This document shows, one piece after another, positions 33,133 to 42,374 of a DNA stretch of 64,000 nt. Below the pieces are notes generated by a model. That model was not told the origin of the DNA and did no database searches. It worked only from the letters and a program-made list of their open reading frames with translations. Made by a program: the position numbers and the translations under genes. This DNA is from Actinoallomurus liliacearum. GTDB taxonomy: Bacteria; Actinomycetota; Actinomycetes; Streptosporangiales; Streptosporangiaceae. The stretch covers positions 620,001-684,000 of the forward strand of contig NZ_BAABHJ010000002.1 of the NCBI RefSeq assembly GCF_039542035.1. The letters run 5' to 3'. How positions within the stretch are numbered: position 1 is the first letter of the stretch; every line of letters begins with the position of its first letter.

Positions 33133-35406
33133 TCACCGAGGGGCCGGACCGGCCGGCTCCGTGGCCGCGCGGGCGATGGCGACCGCGGCCTGACCGAGGC
33201 TGATGCCGCCGTCGTTCGGCGGCACGCGGTGGTGGACCAGCACGGCGAAGCCCGCGGCCTCCAGGCCGGTGACCGCGCGCTTCAGCAGCAGGAGGTTCTG
33301 GAACACCCCGCCGGACAGCGCGACCGTGGTGAGGCCGGTCGCCTCGCGCAGCCGTACGGCTGCGGCCACCACCAGGTCGCCGACCGCGTTGTGGAACCGC
33401 CCGGCGATGGCCGGGACGGGCGTGCCGGCGAGCAGGTCGTCGACGACGGCCTGGACGAGTTCGGCGCCCGGCACGACGAACGACGGACCGCCGTCTCCGG
33501 CGTCGTCGAGCCTGACCGGGTAGGCCGAGCCCTCCGCTGGGTCGGCGCACTGCTCGAGTTCGACGGCGGCCTGCCCCTCGTAGTTGATCCGATCGCGCAC
33601 GCCGAGCACGGCGGCGACCGCGTCGAAGAGCCGGCCCACGCTGGACGTCGGCGGCGCGCCCAGGCCGGCCCGGCCGACCGCGACGACCTGATCCCACGTG
33701 GCGGCGTTGCGCCGGGCGACGTCCAGCGTGGCCGGCACACCGTACGCGGCGGCCATCCTCCACGGCTCCCTGATCGCCGTCGCGCCGCCCGGCAGCGGCA
33801 CCGGCCGCAGGTGCCCGGCCCGCTGGAAACCGGTCAGGTCGGCGAGGAGGAACTCCCCACCCCACAGCGTGCCGTCCGCGCCGTACCCGGTGCCGTCGAA
33901 GGCGACCCCGATCACCGGCCCGGCGTGCTCGTTGTCGGCCAGGCACGCGGCGATGTGCGCGTGGTGGTGCTGCACACCGATCAGCGGCAGCTCCCGCTCC
34001 TCGGCCCGTTCCACGGCGTACTTGGTGGACAGGTACTCCGGGTGCAGATCGTGCGCGAGCACGGCGGGCGCGATCCCGAAGAGGCGCTCGAAGTGTCCGA
34101 CGCCCTCGCGGAACGCTCGCAGCGTCTCATAGTTCTCAAGGTCGCCGATATGGTGCGAGACGAAGGCGCGCCCGCCCTCGGCGAGGCAGAAAGTGTTCTT
34201 CAGCTCCGCCCCGCAGGCCAGCACCGCCGGGCCGCCCACGGGCACCGGCAGCGGCCGCGGCACGTAGCCGCGGGACCGGCGCACCGGCAGTTCCCTCCCC
34301 TGGAAGACCCGGACCACCGAGTCGTCGGTGCGCACGTGGATCGGCCGGTCGTGGGTCAGGAAGGCGTCGGCGATGTCCCGCAGGCGGGCGAGGGCGTCCT
34401 CGTCACGGTAGGCGATCGGCTCGTCGGAGACGTTCCCGCTCGTCATCACCAACGGTTCCGACACCAGCAGGTGATGCAGCGGCGTGTACGGCAGCAGCAC
34501 CCCGATCGACCGGTTGCCGGGAGCGACGGCCTCGGCCAGCGGCGCGCCGGCCCTCCGCCGCAGCAGCACGATCGGCCGGGCGGCGCTCGTCAGCAACGCC
34601 TCTTCGGCGGGCTCCAGGTCCGCGAGGAGGCGCACCGACGGCAGGTCGGGGGCCATCACCGCGAACGGCTTGTCCTCCCGGTGCTTGCGGGCCCGCAGGG
34701 CCGCGACCGCGGCCCGGTCCGCGGCCGTGGCGGCGAGATGGTAGCCGCCCACACCCTTCACCGCGACGATCCCGCCGCGCCTGAGCAGCCCGCGTGCCTC
34801 CTCGATCGGATCGCCCGCCCGCTCGCGTCCCTCCCGGTCCCGCAGGACGAGCCGCGGCCCGCAGGCCGGGCAGCACACCGGCTGGGCGTGGAACCGGCGA
34901 TCGGCCGGGTCGTGGTACTCGGCGGCGCAGTCGGCGCACATGGCGAACCCGGCCATCGTGGTGTTCGGCCGGTCGTACGGCACGTCCGTCACGATCGTGA
35001 ACCGCGGCCCGCAGTCGGTGCAGTTGACGAACGGGTAGCCGTGGCGCCGGTCCGCGGGGTCCCGCAGTTCCCGCAGGCAGGCGGGGCAGGTCGCGGAGTC
35101 GAAGGACACCAGCGCGCTGCGCCGGCCGCCCGCGTCGCTCCCCACGATCGCGAATCCGCCGCCGCCCTCCGCCGGGAGCGGCCGGGTCGTGATCCGCTCG
35201 ATCACGGCCAGCGGCGGCGGGGCGCGCAGCCCGCGAAGGAACCGATCGACGGCGTCGTCCTCCCCCTCGACCTCGATGAACACGCCGCCCGCGTCGTTTC
35301 CCACGAGCCCGGCCAGACCGAGAGTCGTGGCCAGACCGTGCACGAACGGCCGGAACCCGACCCCCTGCACGACGCCCTCGACCCTGACACCGGTCCGAAC
35401 CCGCAC
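33133..35406 (-). CDS. hypF: Carbamoyltransferase HypF (orphan)
   Basis: A 757-residue protein with the full HypF layout. First comes an acylphosphatase domain (VRVEGVVQGVGFRPFVHGLA, about residues 6-25), then two zinc fingers (CPACLREL..CTDCGPRF and CADCAAEYH..CCPACGPRL). A YrdC-like carbamoyl-AMP domain and a Kae1-like domain with QHHHAHIAA follow. It makes the thiocarboxamide precursor of the CN ligands of NiFe-hydrogenases. GTG 35406 is preceded by GGGAG; earlier starts add unrelated residues. No other hyp or hydrogenase gene is in the window. It converges with pucR. Confidence 0.94.
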   Translation of the reverse strand: MRVRTGVRVEGVVQGVGFRPFVHGLATTLGLAGLVGNDAGGVFIEVEGEDDAVDRFLRGLRAPPPLAVIERITTRPLPAEGGGGFAIVGSDAGGRRSALVSFDSATCPACLRELRDPADRRHGYPFVNCTDCGPRFTIVTDVPYDRPNTTMAGFAMCADCAAEYHDPADRRFHAQPVCCPACGPRLVLRDREGRERAGDPIEEARGLLRRGGIVAVKGVGGYHLAATAADRAAVAALRARKHREDKPFAVMAPDLPSVRLLADLEPAEEALLTSAARPIVLLRRRAGAPLAEAVAPGNRSIGVLLPYTPLHHLLVSEPLVMTSGNVSDEPIAYRDEDALARLRDIADAFLTHDRPIHVRTDDSVVRVFQGRELPVRRSRGYVPRPLPVPVGGPAVLACGAELKNTFCLAEGGRAFVSHHIGDLENYETLRAFREGVGHFERLFGIAPAVLAHDLHPEYLSTKYAVERAEERELPLIGVQHHHAHIAACLADNEHAGPVIGVAFDGTGYGADGTLWGGEFLLADLTGFQRAGHLRPVPLPGGATAIREPWRMAAAYGVPATLDVARRNAATWDQVVAVGRAGLGAPPTSSVGRLFDAVAAVLGVRDRINYEGQAAVELEQCADPAEGSAYPVRLDDAGDGGPSFVVPGAELVQAVVDDLLAGTPVPAIAGRFHNAVGDLVVAAAVRLREATGLTTVALSGGVFQNLLLLKRAVTGLEAAGFAVLVHHRVPPNDGGISLGQAAVAIARAATEPAGPAPR

Positions 35407-35530
35407 CTCCCGATTCTCCCATCCGGGGCCGGCGGGTCGCCTCTCCTGAGGGGGAGGCGGGTTGCCCGGGAGATCGATCGGTGTCGTCTGGGAAGATCTA
35501 CGAGTGCCGCCGAAGAGGAGGACGGAGCCG

Positions 35531-36595
35531 TTGCCGCACGACACTCGATCCCGTACCGGCCGGTTGGTGTGCGTCGGCTCGTACACGAAGGAGGCCGGCG
35601 GGCGCGGGATCGGCATCACGACGTTCTGGCAGGACCCCCGGGACGGGGCGCTCGAGCCGGCTGGCTCGGTCGCCGTGCCCGCGCCGTCCTACCTCGTATG
35701 GCATCCCACTCTGCCGGTGCTCTACGCCGCCAACGAGCTCACCGAGGGCACGGTCACCGCGCTACGCGCCGAGCCGGACGGCCGGTTGCGGCCGATGGGC
35801 GACCTGCCGAGCGGCGGCGCGACGCCGTGTCATCTGGCACTGACGCCGGACCGGCGGTTCCTGTTGTGCGCCAACTACGGCGGAGGCAGTCTCGCCGTCT
35901 TCGAACTGGACGACGCGGGCCGGCTGATCGAGCGGGTGGACCTGGTGCGCCATCGCGGTCACGGACCGGACCTGGAGCGCCAGGAGGCCCCGCACGTGCA
36001 CATGGCCGTGCCGCATCGGGCCGGCGACACGGTGAGCGCGGTGGATCTGGGCACCGACGAGATCCGCGCCTACCGGCTGTCGGCCGCCGGCCGGCTCGAA
36101 CAGGTCGGGTGCCTGTCACTGCCACCGGGGTTCGGACCACGCCAGCTGATCCACCACCCGTCGATGCCGTGCGCGTACGTGGTGGGCGAGCTGGCGTCGG
36201 CGCTGATCACTCTGAGTGAGACGGCGGACGGCCCGCGTGTCACCGGCGCCGTGCCCGCGACGGTCGCCGCGGCCGACGGCAACCTCCCCTCACATCTCGG
36301 CCTGTCGGACGACGGTCGTTTCCTGTACCTGGCGAACCGGGGCGCCGACCGGATCAGTGTGTTCGCCACGGAACCGGACGGCCTGCGCCCGGTGGGCGAG
36401 TGGCCGAGCGGTGGAGCGTGGCCACGGCAGTTCGCGCTGGCCGGACGGTGGCTCTATGTGGCCAACCAGAACAGCGATCTCGTGACCGCGTTCACCGTCG
36501 ACCCGGCGAGCGGCGCGCCGTCACTCGCGGCGCACTACCCGGTGTCCACGCCCACCTGTGTCGCGGTCGCGCCCCGGGAGCTCGAAGATCACTGA
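35531..36595 (+). CDS. Lactonase family (YkgB/6-phosphogluconolactonase-like) beta-propeller
   Basis: A 354-residue seven-bladed propeller. VCVGSYTKEAGGRGIGI, then repeating blades such as LVWHPTLPVLYAANE, LALTPDRRFLLCANYGGGSLAVFEL, HVHMAVPH and LYLANRGADRISVF match the family of 6-phosphogluconolactonase-like lactonases. TTG 35531 has GAGGAGG at a good distance; a GTG at 35504 would include it in coding sequence. It could hydrolyse a sugar lactone made by the nearby oxidoreductases; this is inference. Its 3' end meets the sugar operon's 3' end with 25 bp between. Confidence 0.9.
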   Translation: MPHDTRSRTGRLVCVGSYTKEAGGRGIGITTFWQDPRDGALEPAGSVAVPAPSYLVWHPTLPVLYAANELTEGTVTALRAEPDGRLRPMGDLPSGGATPCHLALTPDRRFLLCANYGGGSLAVFELDDAGRLIERVDLVRHRGHGPDLERQEAPHVHMAVPHRAGDTVSAVDLGTDEIRAYRLSAAGRLEQVGCLSLPPGFGPRQLIHHPSMPCAYVVGELASALITLSETADGPRVTGAVPATVAAADGNLPSHLGLSDDGRFLYLANRGADRISVFATEPDGLRPVGEWPSGGAWPRQFALAGRWLYVANQNSDLVTAFTVDPASGAPSLAAHYPVSTPTCVAVAPRELEDH

Positions 36596-36620
36596 TCTCG
36601 GGGCGCCTGGCACGAGCCGA

Positions 36621-37628
36621 TCACGTGGCGGAGCTGAACGCGGCGTCGAACGATGCGGCAGGAGGCTCGATCGCGGTGAGTGCGCGAACGTAGGCGAGGG
36701 CGTCGGCGGCCCCGACCAGGCGGTCCATGCCCGCGTCCTCCCATTCGACGGAGATCGGGCCGTCGTAGCCGATGCTGTTGAGCATGCGGAAACAGGCCTC
36801 CCAGGGGACGTCGCCGTGGCCGGTGGAGACGAAGTCCCAGCCGCGGCGGGGGTCGCCCCAGGGCAGATGGGAGGCGAGGCGTCCGTTGCGCCCGTCGAAC
36901 CGTTTCACGGACTCCTTGCAGTCGACGTGGTAGACGCGGTCACGGAAGTCGTAGAGGAAGCCGACGGGGTCCAGGTCCTGCCACACGAAGTGGCTGGGGT
37001 CGAAGTTCAGGCCGAACGCCGGCCGGCGGCCGACCGCGTCGAGCGCGCGTACGGTGGTCCAGTAGTCGTAGGCGATCTCGCCCGGGTGCACCTCGTGCGC
37101 GTAGCGGATGCCGACCTCGTCGAAGACGTCGAGGATCGGGTTCCAGCGCTCGGCGAAGTCGGCGAATCCGCGCTCGACCATCTCGGCGGGCACCGGTGGG
37201 AACATCGCCACCGTGTGCCAGATCGACGAACCGGTGAATCCAACGACGGTACGCACCCCGAGCCGGGCCGCGGCGCGGGCGGTGTTCTTGATCTCCTCGG
37301 CTGCGCGCTGCCGCACGCCTTCCGGCCGCCCGTCGCCCCACACGCGGTCGGGCAGGATGCGCCGGTGGCGCTCGTCGATGATCGAGTCGCACACCGCCTG
37401 GCTCGTGAGATGGCAGGAGATCGTCCAGACGCGCAGGCCGTGCCGGTCGAGGGTCTCCCGTAGCCGGGAGATGTACTCGTCGTCGCGAAGTGCCGCTTCG
37501 ACGTCGAAGTGGTCGCCCCAGCAGGCGATCTCCAGCCCGTCATACCCCCACTGGGCGGCGAGCCGGCAGACTTCGGCGAACGGCAGATCGGCGAACTGAC
37601 CGGTGAACAGGGTGATCGGTCGGGGCAT
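36621..37628 (-). CDS. Sugar phosphate isomerase/epimerase family TIM barrel
   Basis: A 335-residue AP-endonuclease-2/xylose-isomerase-like barrel. Metal-ligand positions are visible: HEVHPGEIAYD, NFDPSHFVWQDLD, HVDCKES and ISVEWEDAGMD (Glu, Asp, His, Glu). LEIACWGDHFDVEAA near the N-terminus is typical. It is the last gene of the eight-gene sugar operon (19 bp after the oxidoreductase). Such barrels isomerise or epimerise sugars or eliminate glycosidic bonds of 3-keto sugars. Confidence 0.9.
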   Translation of the reverse strand: MPRPITLFTGQFADLPFAEVCRLAAQWGYDGLEIACWGDHFDVEAALRDDEYISRLRETLDRHGLRVWTISCHLTSQAVCDSIIDERHRRILPDRVWGDGRPEGVRQRAAEEIKNTARAAARLGVRTVVGFTGSSIWHTVAMFPPVPAEMVERGFADFAERWNPILDVFDEVGIRYAHEVHPGEIAYDYWTTVRALDAVGRRPAFGLNFDPSHFVWQDLDPVGFLYDFRDRVYHVDCKESVKRFDGRNGRLASHLPWGDPRRGWDFVSTGHGDVPWEACFRMLNSIGYDGPISVEWEDAGMDRLVGAADALAYVRALTAIEPPAASFDAAFSSAT

Positions 37629-37647
37629 GGCAGCCTCCTGAGGTGCG

Positions 37648-38814
37648 TCAGCGGGACTCTGTGACGGGGGTGTGAACGCCGGATGCCTCCGCGCTCGCCT
37701 TGACGGCCGCGAGGACGCGCTGCACCTGGAGGCCGTCGGCGAACGACGGCCGCGGACCGGTTCCGGTGGCGACCGCCGTCACGAAGTCCCGGACCTGATG
37801 GGTGAAGGTGTGCTCGTAGCCGATGAGGTGGCCGGGAGGCCACCAGGCGTCCATGTACGGGTGGGTGGGCTCGGTCACCAGGACGCGCCGGAACCCGGCG
37901 GTGCCGGCGTCCTCGGTACCGTCGTAGAACGCCAGCTCGTTCATCGACTCGACGTCGAAGGCGATGCTTCCGGTGGATCCGTTGACCTCGATCCGCATGG
38001 CGTTCTTACGGCCGCCCGCGAAGCGCGTCGCCTCGAACACGCCGACCACACCGCCACCGAAACGCGCCGTGAACAGCGCCGCGTCGTCCACGGTGACCTC
38101 GCCGCGTCCGGCGCCGCCCGTCGCCGACAGCCCGCTCGACCCGGCCGGCAGCGGACGCTCGGCGACGAACGTCGTCAGCAGCGCGCCGACGCTGGTGATG
38201 GGCCGGCCGGTGAGGTACTGGGCGAGGTCGATGCTGTGCGCGCCCAGATCGCCCAGCGCCCCGGAGCCCGCATGCTCCTCGCGCAGCCGCCAGACGAGCG
38301 GGAAGTCCGGGTCGACCAGCCAGTCCTGGAGGTACTGGGCGCGCACCTGGCGGATGTCGCCGAGTCGCCCGGCGGCGATCAGCCGCCGCGCCAGCGCCAG
38401 GGCGGGGACCCGCCGATAGTTGAACCCGACCATCGAGCTCCCGGTGGCGTTCTCGGCCGCGGCCGCCATCGCCTCCGCTTCGGCCACCGTGTTGGCGAGC
38501 GGCTTCTCGCAGAGGACGTGCTTGCCCGCTTCCAGGGCGGCGATGGCGATCGGGGCGTGACTGTCGCCGGGGGTGCAGATGTCCACGACGTCGATGTCCT
38601 CGCGGGCCACGAGCGCCCGCCAGTCGGTCTCGTAGGACGCCCAGCCGTAGCGCTCCGCCGCGGCGCGCACGCGTTCCTCGGACCTGCCGCAGAGAGCGGT
38701 CATCTCGACGGCGGCGGGAAGATCGAAGAAGCGGCCGGCGGTGCGCCAGGCATGAGAGTGCGCCGCGCCCATGAAGGCGTACCCGACCATGCCGACTCTC
38801 AGTGGAGGTTTCAC
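37648..38814 (-). CDS. Gfo/Idh/MocA family oxidoreductase 1
   Basis: A 388-residue NAD(P)-dependent dehydrogenase. The Rossmann start is GMVGYAFMGAAHSHAW, the catalytic-Lys motif CEKPLA, and LGDLGAHSIDLAQYLTG marks the C-terminal domain with its His. GTG 38814 has GAGGGGA; a longer frame upstream overlaps the next gene. FEATRFAGGRKNAMRIEVNGSTG is also typical. It probably oxidises a sugar or inositol hydroxyl. 10 bp separate it from the second oxidoreductase. Confidence 0.94.
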   Translation of the reverse strand: MKPPLRVGMVGYAFMGAAHSHAWRTAGRFFDLPAAVEMTALCGRSEERVRAAAERYGWASYETDWRALVAREDIDVVDICTPGDSHAPIAIAALEAGKHVLCEKPLANTVAEAEAMAAAAENATGSSMVGFNYRRVPALALARRLIAAGRLGDIRQVRAQYLQDWLVDPDFPLVWRLREEHAGSGALGDLGAHSIDLAQYLTGRPITSVGALLTTFVAERPLPAGSSGLSATGGAGRGEVTVDDAALFTARFGGGVVGVFEATRFAGGRKNAMRIEVNGSTGSIAFDVESMNELAFYDGTEDAGTAGFRRVLVTEPTHPYMDAWWPPGHLIGYEHTFTHQVRDFVTAVATGTGPRPSFADGLQVQRVLAAVKASAEASGVHTPVTESR

Positions 38815-38824
38815 GATATTCCCC

Positions 38825-39925
38825 TCACGCCTGTTCGGGACGGGCACCTGAGGCGACCGGCGCCGGGCGGGCGCACGTGCTGCCCACCTCGACGGCGGCA
38901 CCGGCGTCGGCCGATGCGAGGAGCGACTCGATGACGTCGAGGACGTGGTAGGCGAGTTCGCCGTCGGCCCGGTGGGGGGTGCCCTCGGCGATGGCACGCG
39001 CCATGTCGGCGAGGCCGTAGCCGCGGGCCGCGCCGCGGTAGCCGCCGTTCTCGGGTACGTCGGCCCATTCCGACCGGCCCGCCTCGAAGATCCGCACCGT
39101 ACCGTCGAAGCCGTTCGGGTCGGGCACCGACAGGCTTCCCCCGGTGCCGTAGACCTCGATCCGCGGCAGCTGCGCGTCCCAGACGTCGAAGCTCATCATG
39201 AGCGTCGACAGGGCGCCGCCGGCGTGCTCGAGGACGCCGGTGACATGGGTGGCCACCTGGACGGGAAAGCGGGTGCCCGCGCGGGGTCCGCTGCCGATGA
39301 CGCGCGTCGCGCGCGGGGTGGCGGACATGCCGACGACCCGCCGGACCGGCCCCAGCAGGGTGACCAGCGCCGTGAGGTAGTACGGCCCCATGTCCAGGAG
39401 GGGACCGCCGCCCGGCTGGTAGTAGAACTCCGGGGCGGGATGCCAGCGTTCGTGCCCGGGAGTGACCATGAAGGCGGTCGCCGCGACGGCGCTGCCGATG
39501 TCGCCGGCGTCGAGGCTCGCCCGCGCGGTCTGGACGCCGGTGCCGAGCACCGTGTCGGGCGCACAGCCGACCGCGACGCCCGCCTCGGCCGCGGCCGTGA
39601 GGATCGCGCGTGCCTCCTCGGTGGTCGCGGCCAGGGGCTTCTCCCCGTAGACGTGCTTGCCCGCGGCGATCGCCGCATGGGCGACCTCGGCGTGTGCCCG
39701 CGGAATGGTCAGGTTGAGAACGAGATCGACGTCGTCCGCCGCATAGAGCTCTTCCGGGGTGACCGCCCGGACGTCGGGCATCTGCGCGGCCACGGCCGCG
39801 GCACGGTTACCGTCGAGATCGGCGACCGTCGTCAGCGTGACGTTGGTCAGGCGCGGCAGCGTCTTCAGGTACGCACCGCTGATCTGACCGGCCCCGACCA
39901 GCCCCAGTCTCAGCGAGTCGCCCAT
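38825..39925 (-). CDS. Gfo/Idh/MocA family oxidoreductase 2
   Basis: A 366-residue NAD(P)-dependent dehydrogenase. GLVGAGQISGAYLKTL is the nucleotide loop, GEKPLA the catalytic-Lys motif, and DMGPYYLTALVTLLGPV the C-terminal helix. The two Gfo/Idh/MocA genes are different enough to act on different substrates or steps. ATG 39925 lies inside the 3' end of the ThuA-like gene, so the genes are coupled. Confidence 0.93.
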   Translation of the reverse strand: MGDSLRLGLVGAGQISGAYLKTLPRLTNVTLTTVADLDGNRAAAVAAQMPDVRAVTPEELYAADDVDLVLNLTIPRAHAEVAHAAIAAGKHVYGEKPLAATTEEARAILTAAAEAGVAVGCAPDTVLGTGVQTARASLDAGDIGSAVAATAFMVTPGHERWHPAPEFYYQPGGGPLLDMGPYYLTALVTLLGPVRRVVGMSATPRATRVIGSGPRAGTRFPVQVATHVTGVLEHAGGALSTLMMSFDVWDAQLPRIEVYGTGGSLSVPDPNGFDGTVRIFEAGRSEWADVPENGGYRGAARGYGLADMARAIAEGTPHRADGELAYHVLDVIESLLASADAGAAVEVGSTCARPAPVASGARPEQA

Positions 39926-40578
39926 GTCAGCCCCCTGGTGACCATCGCGTGGGTCTGCGGCACCTCGAGATCGGCCGGCGCGTGGCCGAGCGTGGTGACG
40001 AACACCCGCCCCGCTCCCCACCGTCTGGTCCAGGCGACCGGCACGGTGGTGCCCGCCGCGCCGGGCAGGTCCGGGTCGTCGACGAAGTCGGTGACCGCGA
40101 GCACGTCGATCGTGGGATCGGTATGGACGTAGTACTGCTCGGTGCACACCGTGAAGGCTTCGAGTCCCGCGGTGACGGGGTGCTCCTCCTTCCCCGGAAC
40201 GGGGCGCACCTCGTATTCGACGAAACCCCGGGGGTGGTGCACGAACTGCCCGCCGGTGATGAGCTGGTACGCGGTCGCGTCGCGGAAGGCGTCGATGACG
40301 CCCCCGTGCCAGCCGGCGAATCCGGTGCCGGCGCGGACCGCGGCGGACAGGCCGGCGACCTGCTCGCCGCTGATCGTGCCCATCGTCCAGCACTGGACGA
40401 TCAGGTCGATGTTCCGCAGCAGGTCGGCGTCGAGATAGCTGTCGAGGGTCTCCGACGTGGTCACGTCGTATCCCCCTCGCTCGAGTACCTTCGCGTACCG
40501 GTCGCTCGCCTCGATGGGGAAGTGGCCGTCCCAGCCGCCTCGTACCACGAGCGCCGTCTTGCCGGTGGGTGGGGTCAT
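39910..40578 (-). CDS. ThuA-like (class I glutamine amidotransferase fold) protein
   Basis: A 222-residue ThuA-domain protein: ALVVRGGWDGHFPIE, NIDLIVQCWTMG, TGFAGWHGGVIDAFRD, then HPVTAGLEAF and VAWTRRWGAGRVFVTTLGH. ThuA folds like a glutamine amidotransferase but lacks the amidotransferase triad; genes of this type accompany disaccharide 3-keto metabolism and Gfo/Idh/MocA oxidoreductases. It overlaps both neighbouring genes (4 and 16 bp). Confidence 0.92.
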   Translation of the reverse strand: MTPPTGKTALVVRGGWDGHFPIEASDRYAKVLERGGYDVTTSETLDSYLDADLLRNIDLIVQCWTMGTISGEQVAGLSAAVRAGTGFAGWHGGVIDAFRDATAYQLITGGQFVHHPRGFVEYEVRPVPGKEEHPVTAGLEAFTVCTEQYYVHTDPTIDVLAVTDFVDDPDLPGAAGTTVPVAWTRRWGAGRVFVTTLGHAPADLEVPQTHAMVTRGLTWATR

Positions 40579-41432
40579 GTTGTGCCTTTCGTCGTACGCC
40601 AGGCGTGGACCGGTGTGAAGCCGAGCAGTTCACGGCTGCGCCGGGTGGAGAAGGGGACCTCGAAGCCGTCGAGCGGGGCGTCGATCCGCGTGGCCGGGTG
40701 GTAGCGCCGCAGCAGTTCGGCGGTCGGCACGAGCGCGGTGGTGTCCGGAGCGGCGACGTTGATCAGGACATGACCGTGCAACGGGCGGGTCAGCGCCGCG
40801 GCCACCGCACCGGCCGCGTCGCGGGTGTCCAGCCAGCCCCAGAGCGTGGCGGCGTCGGCGCCGGGATCGGCGTGCACCCGCGCGAGGTGATGCCGAAGCC
40901 GCTCGCCGGTACCCAGAAAAGGGAAACGCAGGCTCACCACCGTGGTCCCCCAGCGTCGGCTGACCGTTGCGGCGATGAGCTCTCCCACGTATTTGGACAG
41001 GCCGTAGACGTCCTCGCCGACGTACTGATGGGCCTCGGTGACCGGCACGGACTCCGGCGAGACGGGACGCCGCGCCCAGGCCAGCCCGATCGCGGAGAGA
41101 CTGGAGACGTTGACGATCCGGCCGATCCCGGAACGGCCTGCCGCGTCGAGCACGTGGTAGGCCGATTCGACGTTGTTGGTGAAGACGCGGTGTTCCGTGT
41201 CGCTCAACGGCGACGGCAGCGCGGCGGCGTGGACCACCGCGTCCACTCCGCCGAGTGCCCCCGCCAGGTGCGTCTCGTCCCGCAGATCGCCGACGATCAC
41301 CTCGTGGGCCTCATCGGCCTGATCCGTCGCCGCCACGCGGTCGTACGCGCGGACGCTGTGCCCGTCGGCGACCAGCCGGACCACCACCTCGCGCCCGAGC
41401 ATTCCGGCGGCACCGGTTACCAAGATCTTCAA
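40575..41432 (-). CDS. NAD-dependent epimerase/dehydratase family protein
   Basis: A 285-residue extended-SDR enzyme. TGAAGMLGREV is the cofactor loop, DLRD follows, NVSSLSAIG supplies the catalytic Ser and VYGLSKYVGE the Tyr-x-x-x-Lys. The C-terminal part is short, as in uronate dehydrogenases and related small SDRs, so sugar oxidation to a lactone is possible; this is inference. It begins 45 bp after the ABC permease gene and ends overlapping the ThuA-like gene (ATGA). Confidence 0.9.
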   Translation of the reverse strand: MKILVTGAAGMLGREVVVRLVADGHSVRAYDRVAATDQADEAHEVIVGDLRDETHLAGALGGVDAVVHAAALPSPLSDTEHRVFTNNVESAYHVLDAAGRSGIGRIVNVSSLSAIGLAWARRPVSPESVPVTEAHQYVGEDVYGLSKYVGELIAATVSRRWGTTVVSLRFPFLGTGERLRHHLARVHADPGADAATLWGWLDTRDAAGAVAAALTRPLHGHVLINVAAPDTTALVPTAELLRRYHPATRIDAPLDGFEVPFSTRRSRELLGFTPVHAWRTTKGTT

Positions 41433-41477
41433 ATGGACTCTCTCTCCCCGATTGAGAACCGCCCCGGCACGCGGGAT

Positions 41478-42374
41478 TCACCCCTTCACCGCGCCCTGCA
41501 GGCCGTTGACGAAGTACCGCTGGAGCAGGACGAAGAGGATGACGACCGGCACCACGATGATCAGTGACGCGGCCATGAGCACGTTCTGCTGCGGAGAAGT
41601 GGTCGAATTCAGGCTCTGCAGGGCGATCGGCAAGGTGTAGCTGGACGGGTTGTTGAGGGAGACACGGGTCAGGACGTACTCGTTCCAGGTGGGGATCGCG
41701 GTCAGCACCGCGATGGTGATCAGCGCCGGCCGGCAGCACGGCAGGTAGATCGACCAGAACGTGCGCAGTTCCCCCGCGCCGTCGCACCGCGCCGACTCCC
41801 TCAATTCCCGCGGCACGCTGCGGAAGCTGTTGGTCAGCAGGAGAATCGACAGCGGCGCCGTACCGTTGATGAACGGCAGGATGATCCCGAGGTGGGTGCC
41901 GAGCAGGCCGAGCTTGCTCTGCAGAAGGACGACCGGCAGCTGCACGGTCACACCGGGCACGAACAACAGCGCGATGAAAAGGCCGTAGAGGGCTCTGCGG
42001 CCGGGGAATCGCAGCACGCCGAAGGCATAGCCGGCCAGAGAGTAGATCACCAGCACACCGATGGTGGTGAACGCGGTCACCTCCAGGCTGTTGCCGAAGT
42101 ACCGGAGGAAGTGCAACTCGGTCCAGGTGTGGCCGAGCGTCGACAACGTCGGGTGGTGCGGGACCAGGTGGCCGCCGAGGCGGATCTCCTTGCCGTTCTT
42201 GAACGCCGCGGAGGCCATCCAGAGGAACGGATACACGCTGACGACCGCGTACACCAGCAACAGCAGGTACGTCACCGTCCGAGCGGAGAAGCGCACACCG
42301 CGGCGGGCGGACGACGTCCGGGCCGCGTCGGCCGCGGGAGCGGCCCGGTCGGCGGAGAGGGTGGGGGCGGTCAT
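41478..42374 (-). CDS. Carbohydrate ABC transporter permease (MalG-like)
   Basis: A 298-residue permease with six membrane segments. The ATPase-contact EAA-type loop is RESARCDGAGELRTFWSIYLP. The periplasmic P-loop region SAAFKNGKEI and terminal LLQRYFVNGLQGAVKG are typical of CUT1 MalG-like proteins. ATG 42374 overlaps the MalF-like stop (ATGA). No ATPase gene is in the cluster, so a shared MsiK-type ATPase encoded elsewhere probably powers it. Confidence 0.95.
   Translation of the reverse strand: MTAPTLSADRAAPAADAARTSSARRGVRFSARTVTYLLLLVYAVVSVYPFLWMASAAFKNGKEIRLGGHLVPHHPTLSTLGHTWTELHFLRYFGNSLEVTAFTTIGVLVIYSLAGYAFGVLRFPGRRALYGLFIALLFVPGVTVQLPVVLLQSKLGLLGTHLGIILPFINGTAPLSILLLTNSFRSVPRELRESARCDGAGELRTFWSIYLPCCRPALITIAVLTAIPTWNEYVLTRVSLNNPSSYTLPIALQSLNSTTSPQQNVLMAASLIIVVPVVILFVLLQRYFVNGLQGAVKG

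Noticed and set aside
33229..36219. A 996-codon open frame on the plus strand
   Set aside because: It covers hypF in antisense and runs out of frame into the lactonase gene; no motif supports it.
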